A program made the position numbers and the translations under genes. A DNA stretch of 28,229 nucleotides from a virus. The notes beneath the pieces were generated by a model, which saw only the letters and a program-made list of their open reading frames with translations, was not told the origin of the DNA and searched no databases. Below are positions 16,647 to 24,913 of the stretch, piece by piece. Location: the IMG/VR virus record IMGVR_UViG_3300028287_000023, positions 1-28,229 of that record. The stretch is one strand, 5' to 3'. Position 1 is the first letter of the stretch. Every line of letters starts with the position of its first letter.

Positions 16647-18833
16647 ATGCCACTAAATTTAGCATCTCCTGGTATTGTAGTAAGAGAAGTAGACTTAACT
16701 GTCGGTAGGGTTGATCCAACCTCCGGTGGCATTGGTGCGATTGTTGCACCTTTTGCACAAGGTCCCGTTGATCTTCCTACAGTAATCGGAAGCGAGAAAG
16801 ACTTATTAGATGTCTTCGGAAAACCATACGGAACAGATAAGCACTATGAGCACTGGTTAGTTGCTTCTTCTTATTTGGCATATGGTGGTTCTCTTAGTGT
16901 TGTAAGAGCAGATGATACTAGTCTTCAGAACGGGTTTGTTGGTGCTGCCGCAAGTATCAAAATTAAAAGTTTAGAGCACTACGAAGAATTAGGATACGAT
17001 GAAAATCCAATTACTAATGTAGTTGTTGCTGCCAGAAATCCCGGTTCTTGGGCAAATGGTTTAAGAGTTGGTATTATTGATGCCAAGGCAGATCAAATTC
17101 TTACACTTTCTGCAGCACCTGCAGGATTTGCTGTTGGAATGGGAGTTACTCAAGCAATTTCTTCAACACTTCCAGGAGCAGGAACTACTTCAGTTCTTGA
17201 TGGATATTTAAAAGGTATCGTCACTGAAGTTGTTGGTGCAAATGCTTATGTAAAAGTTCTTGAGCATGTATCCGCAGCAGGAACTGTTACCGAAGTAGAT
17301 TATCAACAATCTGGAGTTTACACATTCTCCGGAAGTGGAAGTGTAGCAATTCACACTAGTGGACAAGCAGCATCATATGCGACTACTTCTGTTACTGCAC
17401 AGACAGATTGGTTCGATCAACAATCACTTACTTTAACTTCTTCATCGACTGTTAAGTGGAATCAACTCGCAGATCGTCCAGGAACTTCCGAGTATGCAGC
17501 AGCAAGAGGTTCTAGATTTGATGAAGTTCATGTCGTCGTAGTTGATGGTGATGGAGATATCACTGGAAACTCCGGAACAATTCTCGAAAAGCATCTATCA
17601 CTATCAAAAGCAAAAGATGCAGAATTCTCTCTTGGATCTCCTTCATACTGGAGAAAGTATATTGCAAATGGTTCACCAAATATTTTTGCTGGTTCAGCAC
17701 CAGCAGGTATTGTAACAACCGGATTTGTTAGTGGTGGAACTGGATTTGATCCTGAGACTGATGTATCTTGGGATCAAAATGCTGAAGGTATTACCTTTGC
17801 CGCAACTGGTAATTCTAACAACACCTTAAGTGGTGGTTGGAATTACGATGGAGCAGGTAACATACAAAATCCTGGTGCATTAAGTTCTGGATTAGATGGA
17901 TTAGTTACTGGTTACGGATTATTTGAGAATACTGAAAAGTATAATGTAGATTTCATTCTTATGGGATCTGCCGGATATGGTAAAGAAGAAGCACAAGCAC
18001 TTGCGAATAAGTGTATTGCGGTTGCCGAAACAAGAAAGGATGCGGTTGCATTCATCTCACCATATAGAGGTGCCGCAATTACTGATGTTGGTGCAGGAAC
18101 TAATGATGTTGATGATAGAGCAGTAACTATCAATTCAGATGAGACAATTACTGAAAATGTAATTAGTTTCTATTCTCCCATCACTTCAACAACTTATGGA
18201 ATTTTTGATAGTGGTTATAAGTATACGTTTGATAGGTTTGCAAATACCTTTAGATATATTCCACTAAACGGAGACATTGCTGGTCTTTGTGCCCGAAATG
18301 ATGCGAACAACTTCCCGTGGTTCTCACCAGCAGGAACAAATCGTGGTGGAATTCTAAATGCAGTTAAACTTGCATATACTCCATCTAAAGCACAGAGAGA
18401 TAGATTGTATTCTAATAGAGTCAATCCAGTAATCTTCTCACCTGGTGCCGGTATTGTTCTCTTTGGAGACAAGACTGGATTTGGTAAGTCATCGGCATTT
18501 GATCGTATTAACGTTCGTAGATTGTTCATCTATCTTGAGGACGCAATTTCTGCTGCTGCAAGAGATCAACTCTTCGAATTTAATGACGAAATCACAAGAA
18601 CTAACTTTGTGAACATTGTCGAACCATTCCTTCGTGATGTTCAGGCAAAGAGAGGAATCTTCGAATTTGTAGTTATTTGTGATGAGACAAATAACACTGC
18701 TGCTATTATAGATAATAATGAGTTTGTAGCAGACATCTTTATCAAACCCGCAAGATCAATCAACTTCATCGGTCTTACGTTTGTTGCCACCAGAACTGGT
18801 GTTTCATTTGATGAAGTAATCGGTAACGTTTAA
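16647..18833 (+). CDS. 18: Tail sheath protein gp18
   Basis: The sheath protein forms the contractile cylinder around gp19. The N-terminus 'MPLNLASPGIVVREVDLTVG' is the typical sheath opening. The C-terminus has the conserved sheath core: 'GFGKSSAFDRINVRRLFIYL', 'FEFNDEITRTNFVNIVEPFL', 'RDVQAKRGIFEFVVICDETN' and 'FIKPARSINFIGLTFVA'. An ATG at 16629 is in frame six codons upstream, but GAGGA at 16633-16637 is well placed for 16647 and the family starts at MPLNL-type sequence, so 16647 is preferred, giving 728 residues (T4 gp18 has 659). The middle is a variable surface domain. gp19 follows 19 bases later without its own promoter-like box. Confidence 0.93.
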   Translation: MPLNLASPGIVVREVDLTVGRVDPTSGGIGAIVAPFAQGPVDLPTVIGSEKDLLDVFGKPYGTDKHYEHWLVASSYLAYGGSLSVVRADDTSLQNGFVGAAASIKIKSLEHYEELGYDENPITNVVVAARNPGSWANGLRVGIIDAKADQILTLSAAPAGFAVGMGVTQAISSTLPGAGTTSVLDGYLKGIVTEVVGANAYVKVLEHVSAAGTVTEVDYQQSGVYTFSGSGSVAIHTSGQAASYATTSVTAQTDWFDQQSLTLTSSSTVKWNQLADRPGTSEYAAARGSRFDEVHVVVVDGDGDITGNSGTILEKHLSLSKAKDAEFSLGSPSYWRKYIANGSPNIFAGSAPAGIVTTGFVSGGTGFDPETDVSWDQNAEGITFAATGNSNNTLSGGWNYDGAGNIQNPGALSSGLDGLVTGYGLFENTEKYNVDFILMGSAGYGKEEAQALANKCIAVAETRKDAVAFISPYRGAAITDVGAGTNDVDDRAVTINSDETITENVISFYSPITSTTYGIFDSGYKYTFDRFANTFRYIPLNGDIAGLCARNDANNFPWFSPAGTNRGGILNAVKLAYTPSKAQRDRLYSNRVNPVIFSPGAGIVLFGDKTGFGKSSAFDRINVRRLFIYLEDAISAAARDQLFEFNDEITRTNFVNIVEPFLRDVQAKRGIFEFVVICDETNNTAAIIDNNEFVADIFIKPARSINFIGLTFVATRTGVSFDEVIGNV

Positions 18834-18852
18834 TCTAGAGGTTTAAGAAACA

Positions 18853-19449
18853 ATGGCTCGTCAACAAGTAAATACTTTACCACTAAGAACTATTAGTGAT
18901 TTTAAAAGTAAATTAAAAGGTGGTGGTGCAAGACCCAATCTATTCGAAGTGGAACTAGCCTTCCCTTCGGGTGTTGGTGTTCAGGATGAGAATGAAGTTC
19001 TTGATAATGCTAGATTTTTAGTAAAAGCAGCAGCACTACCTTCTTCAACAGTAGCACCAATTGATATTCCTTTTAGAGGAAGAATCCTGAAAATTGCAGG
19101 TGATAGAACATTCGAAACATGGACTATCACTGTAATGAATGATACTTCATTCAATATCAGATCTGCATTTGAGAAGTGGATGAACTATATTAATAAATTG
19201 GACAATGGAACTGGTGAAACAGATCCTGCACTTTATCAAGTGGATGCTAAAGTAAATCAATTAGATCGTACCGGAACAGTCCTTAGAAAATATGTTTTTA
19301 AGGATGTTTTCCCAACTAACATCTCTACAATTGATTTAAGTTATGAGACAACTGACACTATTCAGGAGTTTACCGTAGAAATGCAAGTCCACTATTGGGA
19401 AGCATATAAAGGTAATGGACCATCAGCAGGTGGTGAAGATATTGCCTAA
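18853..19449 (+). CDS. 19: Tail tube protein gp19
   Basis: A 198-residue protein (T4 gp19 has 163) with typical tube features: TISDFKSKL followed by 'GGGARPNLFEVELAFP', 'AAALPSSTVAPIDIPFRGRI', 'GDRTFETWTITVMNDTSFNI' and the C-terminal 'TTDTIQEFTVEMQVHYWEAY'. It stacks as hexamers to form the inner tube for DNA delivery. TAGAGG at 18836-18841 serves as ribosome binding site. It is surely co-transcribed with gp18. Its stop lies inside a late-promoter-like box for gp20. Confidence 0.92.
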   Translation: MARQQVNTLPLRTISDFKSKLKGGGARPNLFEVELAFPSGVGVQDENEVLDNARFLVKAAALPSSTVAPIDIPFRGRILKIAGDRTFETWTITVMNDTSFNIRSAFEKWMNYINKLDNGTGETDPALYQVDAKVNQLDRTGTVLRKYVFKDVFPTNISTIDLSYETTDTIQEFTVEMQVHYWEAYKGNGPSAGGEDIA

Positions 19450-19453
19450 ATAA
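19446..19453 (+). promoter_or_regulatory. Late promoter candidate CTAAATAA overlapping the gp19 stop
   Basis: CTAAATAA includes the gp19 TAA (19447-19449) and lies 29 bases before the gp20 ATG. The TAAATA core is intact. Confidence 0.5.
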
Positions 19454-19482
19454 TAAAATAGTAGTCTAAGTTAGTTTATAAT

Positions 19483-21138
19483 ATGGCAAAACTTTTTGGT
19501 TTTTCTATTGATGATGCAGAAAAGAAATCCAAATCTATAGTTTCCCCTGTCCCCGTGAATAACGAGGATGGGGTTGATAACTATATTAGCAGTGGATTTT
19601 ATGGTTCATATGTAGATATTGAAGGACAATATAGAACAGAATTTGATCTAATTAAAAGATATAGAGAGATGTCACTACATCCAGAAGCGGATGGTGCTAT
19701 CGAAGATGTTGTAAACGAAGCAATTGTGAGTGATCTTTATGATTCTCCAATTGAAATTGAATTATCTAATCTAAATGCTACGGACAATTTAAAGAAAGCA
19801 ATTAGACAAGAATTTAAGTATATTAAAGAAATTTTAGATTTTGATAAAAAGTCTCACGAAATTTTTAGGAATTGGTATGTTGATGGAAGACTTTATTATC
19901 ATAAGGTAATCGATCTTAAAAAACCTCAGGAAGGAATTAAAGAACTGAGGTATATTGACCCAATGAAAATGCGGTTTGTCCGCCAAGAAAAGAAACAAGA
20001 TAAGAATCTTATTGGACCAAATATTCCTGGTCGTGATGAACAAAAAAATGGAATTGCTCCAGAGATTGAGGAGTATTTTGTATATACCCCCAAACCAAAC
20101 TATCCAACCGGAAACTTAACCGGTGGTGGTGGAAATAAAGGAACAAAAATTGCAAAGGATGCAATTACATATTGTACTTCCGGTCTTGTAGATAGGAACA
20201 AAGGAAATGTTCTTTCTTATCTACATAAAGCAATCAAGGCACTCAATCAACTTAGAATGATTGAGGATTCTCTGGTTATTTACAGATTGTCAAGAGCACC
20301 AGAACGTCGTATTTTTTATATTGATGTTGGTAATCTTCCTAAAGTGAAGGCAGAACAATATCTTCGTGATGTTATGAACCGTTATCGTAACAAGCAAGTA
20401 TATGATGCGAACACCGGAGAGATCCGTGATGATCGTAAATTTATGAGTATGATGGAAGACTTTTGGCTTCCTCGTAGAGAAGGTGGTAGAGGAACTGAAA
20501 TCACAACTCTTCCAGGTGGACAGAATTTAGGAGAACTTGCTGATATTGAGTATTTCCAAAAGAAACTTTATAGAGCACTTGGAGTTCCAGAATCAAGAAT
20601 TGCTGCCGATGGTGGTTTTAATCTCGGACGTTCTTCTGAAATCTTAAGAGACGAACTTAAGTTTGCTAAGTTTGTTGGTCGTCTGAGAAAGAGATTTGCT
20701 CAGATGTTTAATGATATGTTGAAGACACAGTTAATCCTTAAGAACATTGTTTCTGTGGAAGACTGGGATAGAATTAGTGATCATATTCAATATGATTTCT
20801 TGTATGATAATCAGTTCGCAGAACTCAAAGAAACAGAAATGTTGAATGAAAGACTTGGTGTTCTCGCAACTATTGAACCTTATATCGGTAAGTATTATTC
20901 CCAGAAGTGGGTTCGTAGTAAAGTTCTTCGTCAGACTGATGGAGAAATGATTGAAATGGATGAGCAAATTGAACAAGAAATTAAAGATGGCATTATTCCA
21001 GATCCAAGTGCTGTTGATCCAATAACTGGAGAACCATTACCACAAGAAGGTGAACAGGGAATGATGGGTGATGTTCCGATGGAACCTGAAGTAGATGGTG
21101 GAATGACTGAAGTAGACGGCAAATCTGCTGAGATATAA
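19483..21138 (+). CDS. 20: Portal vertex protein gp20
   Basis: The dodecameric portal through which DNA is packaged; it also nucleates prohead assembly and receives gp13. The sequence has the gp20 landmarks 'DLIKRYREMSLHPEADGAIE' with DVVNEAIV after it, 'HEIFRNWYVDGRLYYHKVID', 'YIDPMKMRFVRQ', 'IVYRLSRAPERRIFYIDVGN', 'DFWLPRREGGRGTEITTLPG' and RALGVPESRIAADGGFN. It is 551 residues against 524 in T4. The C-terminal 40 residues are acidic and Pro/Gly-rich. This gene is the classic marker for cyanomyovirus diversity. No clear Shine-Dalgarno is present; the start is the first ATG after the promoter-like box. Confidence 0.95.
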   Translation: MAKLFGFSIDDAEKKSKSIVSPVPVNNEDGVDNYISSGFYGSYVDIEGQYRTEFDLIKRYREMSLHPEADGAIEDVVNEAIVSDLYDSPIEIELSNLNATDNLKKAIRQEFKYIKEILDFDKKSHEIFRNWYVDGRLYYHKVIDLKKPQEGIKELRYIDPMKMRFVRQEKKQDKNLIGPNIPGRDEQKNGIAPEIEEYFVYTPKPNYPTGNLTGGGGNKGTKIAKDAITYCTSGLVDRNKGNVLSYLHKAIKALNQLRMIEDSLVIYRLSRAPERRIFYIDVGNLPKVKAEQYLRDVMNRYRNKQVYDANTGEIRDDRKFMSMMEDFWLPRREGGRGTEITTLPGGQNLGELADIEYFQKKLYRALGVPESRIAADGGFNLGRSSEILRDELKFAKFVGRLRKRFAQMFNDMLKTQLILKNIVSVEDWDRISDHIQYDFLYDNQFAELKETEMLNERLGVLATIEPYIGKYYSQKWVRSKVLRQTDGEMIEMDEQIEQEIKDGIIPDPSAVDPITGEPLPQEGEQGMMGDVPMEPEVDGGMTEVDGKSAEI

Positions 21139-21141
21139 ATA
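21134..21141 (+). promoter_or_regulatory. Late promoter candidate TATAAATA overlapping the gp20 stop
   Basis: A perfect TATAAATA contains the gp20 TAA (21136-21138) and lies 25 bases before the gp67-like ATG at 21167. It would drive the prohead core and protease genes. Confidence 0.6.
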
Positions 21142-21166
21142 TAAAATATAGATATATTAAACTTTC

Positions 21167-21334
21167 ATGGAAGAAATTGTAAATTTAATTGGATCCGACT
21201 CTTCGGCATCTGATATTAGTGACAGAATCAAAGATGTTTTGTATGCAAAAGCAGCAGGACATATTGATAATGCTCGTCCAGTAGTTGGAGCATCTATGTT
21301 TGGTGACGAATCACAATCAGAGGATCAAGAATAA
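21167..21334 (+). CDS. 67: Prohead core protein, gp67-like (55 aa)
   Basis: ATG at 21167 opens a 55-codon frame ending in TAA at 21332-21334. The protein begins MEEIVNLIGSDSSASDISD, continues RIKDVLYAKAAGHIDNARP, has VVGASMFGD, and ends in an acidic tail (DESQSEDQE). T4 has gp67, a small acidic prohead core protein, at exactly this place between gp20 and gp21, and cyanophages carry similar 'SASDISDxIKxxLxxKAxxxID' proteins here. gp67 is part of the scaffold core and is digested by gp21. The name rests on position, size and composition, since T4 gp67 itself (80 aa) is hard to align. The stop overlaps the next ATG (TAATG). Confidence 0.65.
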   Translation: MEEIVNLIGSDSSASDISDRIKDVLYAKAAGHIDNARPVVGASMFGDESQSEDQE

Positions 21335-21594
21335 TGGGATATATTCGTCATGACGAAAATAATAACCCAGAACCAGGTGTATCTACTGTTTTCTCCTCTT
21401 CATATCTTGGAGGCACTACCGGTTGGTCAACTGTCACCTATGAAAATTTTAATGTAGATTATCAGGCTCGTAATGCAGATAATAGTCCAAGAACTCCTGG
21501 AACATATCAACGTCACGATGAAAATAATAATCCAGTTGGTGTAGGAACATATCAACGTCACGATGAAAATAACAATCCCGTAACATCTCCATAG
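21334..21594 (+). CDS. Tandem 15-residue repeat protein between gp67-like and gp21 (86 aa)
   Basis: Function unknown. The C-terminal half is three tandem 15-residue units starting YQARNADNSP (43-57), YQRHDENNNPVGVGT (58-72) and YQRHDENNNPVTSP (73-86). A fourth copy, YIRHDENNNPEPGVS, sits at residues 3-17. Between them is a Ser/Thr/Gly-rich stretch (residues 18-42). There is no predicted helix-rich scaffold character, no signal and no catalytic motif; the composition suggests a disordered or beta-turn chain. It starts in overlap with the gp67-like gene and ends 12 bases before gp21, so it sits where T4 has gp68, a prohead core protein. It may be an internal head or decoration peptide; this is inference. 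Confidence 0.65.
   Translation: MGYIRHDENNNPEPGVSTVFSSSYLGGTTGWSTVTYENFNVDYQARNADNSPRTPGTYQRHDENNNPVGVGTYQRHDENNNPVTSP
21499..21572 (+). repeat. Direct repeat, 29 bp identical at 45-bp period
   Basis: The same 29 bases, beginning GGAACATATCAACGTCACGA, occur at 21499-21527 and 21544-21572, 45 bases apart. The period equals 15 codons, so unit gain or loss keeps the frame. A diverged related unit lies at 21340-21369. Confidence 0.85.
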
Positions 21595-21606
21595 CAAGAT
21601 AAAGAA

Positions 21607-22257
21607 ATGAAACTCATCACAGAAGAAATTTCAAACGTAAAGATTATTACCGAAGGTAAAGGTTCTAATAAGAAACTTTATATTGAAGGTGTTTTCCTTC
21701 AAGCAGACCTCGAAAATCGTAATAAAAGAATGTATCCTATGGAGACTCTTTCTCGTGAAGTAAAAAGATATAATGAAGCATTCGTCCAAAAGGGACGTGC
21801 TCTCGGAGAACTTGGTCATCCCGATGGACCTACCGTAAATCTTGACCGTGTTTCTCATAAGATTACTTCACTCACTCAAGAGGGTAGTAATTTTAGAGGT
21901 AAAGCACAAATCCTTAATACTCCTATGGGCAAAATTGCATCTTCACTTTTAGATGAAGGTGTGATGCTTGGAGTTTCTTCTCGTGGTGTTGGTTCATTAA
22001 AAGAAGATCGTGGTGGAGTGAAAGTTGTTGGTGAAGATTTCATGTTAGCAACTGCTGCTGATATCGTTGCCGATCCTTCTGCACCTGATGCATTTGTATC
22101 AGGAATTATGGAAGGAAAAGAGTGGATTTGGGAAGGAGGAATTCTTCGTGAACAACTTGCAGAAAGAACTCAGAAGAGAATTAACACTCTTGTTGACCAA
22201 AGAATTCTCGATGAACATAAGTTAAACTTGTTCAACGAATTCTTATCAAATCTTTAA
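21607..22257 (+). CDS. 21: Prohead core protease gp21
   Basis: The serine protease that digests the scaffold and trims capsid proteins after prohead assembly. At 216 residues it matches T4 gp21 (212). Key segments are 'YIEGVFLQADLENRNKRMYP', 'GRALGELGHPDGPTVNLDRV' with candidate catalytic H71 (and H84), and LGVSSRGVGS with candidate nucleophile S124/S125, followed by 'ATAADIVADPSAPDAFVSGI'. This His..Ser layout is that of the gp21/herpesvirus-type prohead protease group. It lies directly before its main substrates gp22 and gp23. The start follows 'AAGATAAAG', a weak ribosome site. Confidence 0.93.
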   Translation: MKLITEEISNVKIITEGKGSNKKLYIEGVFLQADLENRNKRMYPMETLSREVKRYNEAFVQKGRALGELGHPDGPTVNLDRVSHKITSLTQEGSNFRGKAQILNTPMGKIASSLLDEGVMLGVSSRGVGSLKEDRGGVKVVGEDFMLATAADIVADPSAPDAFVSGIMEGKEWIWEGGILREQLAERTQKRINTLVDQRILDEHKLNLFNEFLSNL

Positions 22258-22259
22258 AT

Positions 22260-22267
22260 TATAAATA
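22260..22267 (+). promoter_or_regulatory. Late promoter candidate TATAAATA for gp22
   Basis: A perfect TATAAATA sits 32 bases before the gp22 ATG in the 42-base gap after gp21. Cyanophage gp22/gp23 are among the most abundant late products, which fits a consensus box. Confidence 0.65.
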
Positions 22268-22299
22268 AATATATTAGTATAAAAAATCTAATAAATCAA

Positions 22300-23424
22300 A
22301 TGTCCGTTGGTAGCAATTTACAAGAAATGGAAAACGTAGTAACTAAAGGAGCTGCTGCATCTGAACCAATGTCAAAGGCAGGGAGCAATGCTTCCGGTGT
22401 ATCCACACCAGGCCAAACTGGCAATTGGGAAGATCTCGGTGGTCCGACTCCAGAAAACTATAAAGTAGACGACAACTCTGCTAAACTCGCAGAACCAAAA
22501 ATCGCAACTGTCAAAGACATTGTGAATAGAGGTGCTAAACCTGCCGAACCCATGCCTAAAGGTATGAAGGAAGAAGAGGAAGTTGACGGTGAAGTAGTCG
22601 AAGAAGAAGAGACCACTGCATCTGCCGAAGATGTAGTTTCTGAGGAAGAAACTTCTGATGAAGAAGTTGTATCTGAAGAAGAAGTCATCGAAGCAGAATA
22701 TGACATCGAAGAAGATGTTGATGCATTGCTTGCCGGTGAAGAACTTTCCGAAGAATTCCAAGAGAAAGCACGTACCATTTTTGAAACTGCTATCAGGACA
22801 AAAGTTGCCGAAGTTCAAGAAGAACTGAAGGTACAATACGAATCAACTCTCGAAGAAGAAGTTACTCTTATTAAAGAAGAACTGACTGATAGAGTTGATG
22901 CTTATCTTGAGTATGTTGCCGAAGAGTGGATTTCCGAAAATCAACTCGCAGTTGAGCAAGGTCTCAAGGCAGAGATGACCGAATCATTCCTCACTGGAAT
23001 GAGAAGTCTTTTTGAAGATCATTATGTAAACATCCCTGAAGAGAAATATGATGTAACTACCGCAATGGTAGAAAAATTAGATGAAATGGAATATAAACTC
23101 AACGAGCAAATTAAGTCTAATATTGCTCTCAATCAAAGATTAGCCGAGTCGGTTGCTGATGCAATCTTCTCCGATGTCTCCGAAGGTCTTGCACTTTCAC
23201 AGAAGGATAGACTAGCTTCTCTTGCCGAAAATGTTGAGTTTGATAGTGAAGACAACTATCGTGAGAAACTGGCAACCCTGAGAAATTCATATTTCCCAGA
23301 AAATGCTGGTGCTCAAAGAGACACTTCAGAGAATATCTCCGAGAGTTCAGAGTCCATTGCACAACCAGTTACTGGTCTAATGGAATCCTATCTCGATACT
23401 CTGACTAGAGTTTCTAAAAAGTGA
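22300..23424 (+). CDS. 22: Prohead scaffold protein gp22
   Basis: Main internal scaffold of the prohead core. The sequence is mostly acidic helix: residues about 88-150 are dominated by Glu/Asp, followed by helical stretches such as EEFQEKARTIFETAIRTKV and 'ALSQKDRLASLAENVEFDSE'. The C-terminal end 'PVTGLMESYLDTLTRVSKK' is the characteristic gp22 tail that in T4-like phages faces the capsid shell. At 374 residues it is longer than T4 gp22 (269), mainly through an N-terminal Ser/Gly/Pro-rich and acidic region. It is expected to be degraded by gp21. Confidence 0.9.
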   Translation: MSVGSNLQEMENVVTKGAAASEPMSKAGSNASGVSTPGQTGNWEDLGGPTPENYKVDDNSAKLAEPKIATVKDIVNRGAKPAEPMPKGMKEEEEVDGEVVEEEETTASAEDVVSEEETSDEEVVSEEEVIEAEYDIEEDVDALLAGEELSEEFQEKARTIFETAIRTKVAEVQEELKVQYESTLEEEVTLIKEELTDRVDAYLEYVAEEWISENQLAVEQGLKAEMTESFLTGMRSLFEDHYVNIPEEKYDVTTAMVEKLDEMEYKLNEQIKSNIALNQRLAESVADAIFSDVSEGLALSQKDRLASLAENVEFDSEDNYREKLATLRNSYFPENAGAQRDTSENISESSESIAQPVTGLMESYLDTLTRVSKK

Positions 23425-23433
23425 TTTTTTAAT

Positions 23434-23441
23434 TATAAATC
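23434..23441 (+). promoter_or_regulatory. Late promoter candidate TATAAATC for gp23
   Basis: TATAAATC matches seven of eight bases of the late consensus and is 30 bases before the gp23 ATG. An AAGGT ribosome-site motif (23459-23463) follows it. The position fits the other candidates, though the last base deviates. Confidence 0.45.
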
Positions 23442-23471
23442 AAACTAAAATTTTTAACAAGGTAAATTCAA

Positions 23472-24842
23472 ATGCAAGGTTTCAATGCTGAATACCTTCA
23501 GGAGAAGTGGGCACCTATCCTCAACCACGAGGGTCTCGGAGGCATCAATGATGCTCATAAGAGAATGGTTACCGCAGTTCTTCTGGAGAATCAAGAAAGA
23601 ACAATTAGAGAGGAAAAAGAATTCCTTTCTGAAGCACCTACCAACTCCGTTGGAGACGGAACTGGTATTAAAAACTTCGATCCCGTTCTGATCTCATTGA
23701 TCAGACGCGCAATGCCTAACCTGGTCGCATATGACCTCGCAGGTGTTCAACCGATGAACGGTCCTACTGGACTGATCTTCGCAATGCGTTCCCGTTTCAC
23801 GAATCAAAGTGGTGCAGAAGCACTCTTCGACGAAGCAAATACCGGATTCTCTAACAGTGGAATCGGAAGTGCTACTCCATATGTTACTGGTCAGGAAGCA
23901 AACGTTGGTTTAGGAACCACTGGAAATCAGAGTGGATCTAATCCAGGACTTCTGAGCCCAACTGCTCAAACCCAAACCGGATATAACGTCGGTCAGGGCA
24001 TGGATACTGCATTCTCCGAGGATCTCGGAGATGGTCAGGCATTCAATGAGATGGCATTCTCGATTGAGAAAGTCACCGTTACTGCTAAGTCCCGTGCTCT
24101 GAAAGCAGAGTATTCTCTGGAACTGGCACAAGACCTCAAGGCTATTCATGGTTTGAATGCCGAGGCAGAACTTGCCAACATTCTCTCCACTGAAATCCTT
24201 GCGGAAATCAACAGAGAAGTCATCAGAACCATCTATAAGGTTGCAGAACCCGGTGCTCAACAGAATGTTGCCACCCCTGGTACTTTCGACCTTGACGTTG
24301 ACTCTAATGGTCGTTGGTCTGTTGAGAAGTTCAAAGGTCTTATTTTCCAAATCGAGAGAGATGCGAACGCAATCGCACAAAGAACTCGTAGAGGAAAGGG
24401 CAACATGATTCTGTGTTCCGCAGACGTTGCTTCCGCACTGACCATGGCTGGTGTACTTGATTACACCCCTGCACTCAATGCAAACCTGAACGTTGATGAC
24501 ACTGGTAACACCTTCGCAGGTGTTCTTGCTGGTAAGTATAAGGTCTATATCGATCCTTATTCTGCAAACCTTCCTAACCCATCTGGTGCTCAGTACTATG
24601 TTGCTGGTTATAAAGGTTCTTCACCTTATGACGCAGGTCTGTTCTATTGCCCTTACGTTCCTCTTCAGATGGTTCGTGCAGTTGGAGAGAACACTTTCCA
24701 GCCTAAGATCGGCTTTAAGACTCGTTACGGTATTGTTGCCAACCCCTTCGCAGAAGGTGCTGCTCCTGTTACCAATCCTGGTAGACTGCAGACTAACACA
24801 AACCGTTACTACAGAAGAGTCAAGGTTCAAAACCTCATGTGA
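23472..24842 (+). CDS. 23: Major capsid protein gp23
   Basis: HK97-fold capsid protein, 456 residues. Clear T4-like landmarks are 'EKWAPILNHEGLGGINDAHK', LLENQE, 'LISLIRRAMPNLVAYDLAGV' followed by QPMNGPTGLIFAMRSRF, 'GQAFNEMAFSIEKVTVTAKS' followed by RALKAEYSLELAQDL, 'VIRTIYKVAEPGAQ' and the C-terminal 'IGFKTRYGIVANPFAEG'. FLSE-APTN at residues 51-58 looks like the gp21 cleavage site (E54/A55), matching FLTE-AEIG in T4, so mature capsid protein would be about 402 residues. The gene is visibly richer in C-ending codons and G+C than its neighbours, usual for a highly expressed protein. No gp24 vertex gene follows; a terminator does. Confidence 0.97.
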   Translation: MQGFNAEYLQEKWAPILNHEGLGGINDAHKRMVTAVLLENQERTIREEKEFLSEAPTNSVGDGTGIKNFDPVLISLIRRAMPNLVAYDLAGVQPMNGPTGLIFAMRSRFTNQSGAEALFDEANTGFSNSGIGSATPYVTGQEANVGLGTTGNQSGSNPGLLSPTAQTQTGYNVGQGMDTAFSEDLGDGQAFNEMAFSIEKVTVTAKSRALKAEYSLELAQDLKAIHGLNAEAELANILSTEILAEINREVIRTIYKVAEPGAQQNVATPGTFDLDVDSNGRWSVEKFKGLIFQIERDANAIAQRTRRGKGNMILCSADVASALTMAGVLDYTPALNANLNVDDTGNTFAGVLAGKYKVYIDPYSANLPNPSGAQYYVAGYKGSSPYDAGLFYCPYVPLQMVRAVGENTFQPKIGFKTRYGIVANPFAEGAAPVTNPGRLQTNTNRYYRRVKVQNLM

Positions 24843-24869
24843 TATTTGCCTACGGGCATTCACACTCAC

Positions 24870-24895
24870 AGACCTCCTTCGGGGGGTCTTTTTTT
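24870..24895 (+). terminator. Rho-independent terminator after gp23
   Basis: AGACCTCC (24870-24877) pairs with GGGGGTCT (24882-24889) as an 8-bp stem with one G-T pair, closed by the extra-stable TTCG loop and followed directly by six T (24890-24895). It lies 28 bases after the gp23 stop and ends the capsid transcript. Confidence 0.93.
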
Positions 24896-24897
24896 AT

Positions 24898-24905
24898 CTA
24901 AATAA
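24898..24905 (+). promoter_or_regulatory. Late promoter candidate CTAAATAA immediately before gp3
   Basis: CTAAATAA begins three bases after the terminator T run and ends only 8 bases before the gp3 ATG. If it works like a T4 late promoter, the transcript would begin almost at the start codon. Confidence 0.45.
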
Positions 24906-24913
24906 AAATAAAA

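Noticed and set aside
22372-22836. Antisense open frames opposite gp22
   Set aside because: Phe-rich and Ser-rich sequence is the expected shadow of GAA/GAG-rich acidic codons.
23415-23430. AAAAAGTGATTTTTT after gp22 as a terminator
   Set aside because: The stem would be A-T only and includes the stop codon; too weak to support termination.
23910-24380. Antisense open frame of 156 codons opposite gp23
   Set aside because: A shadow of a strongly codon-biased gene; no family features.
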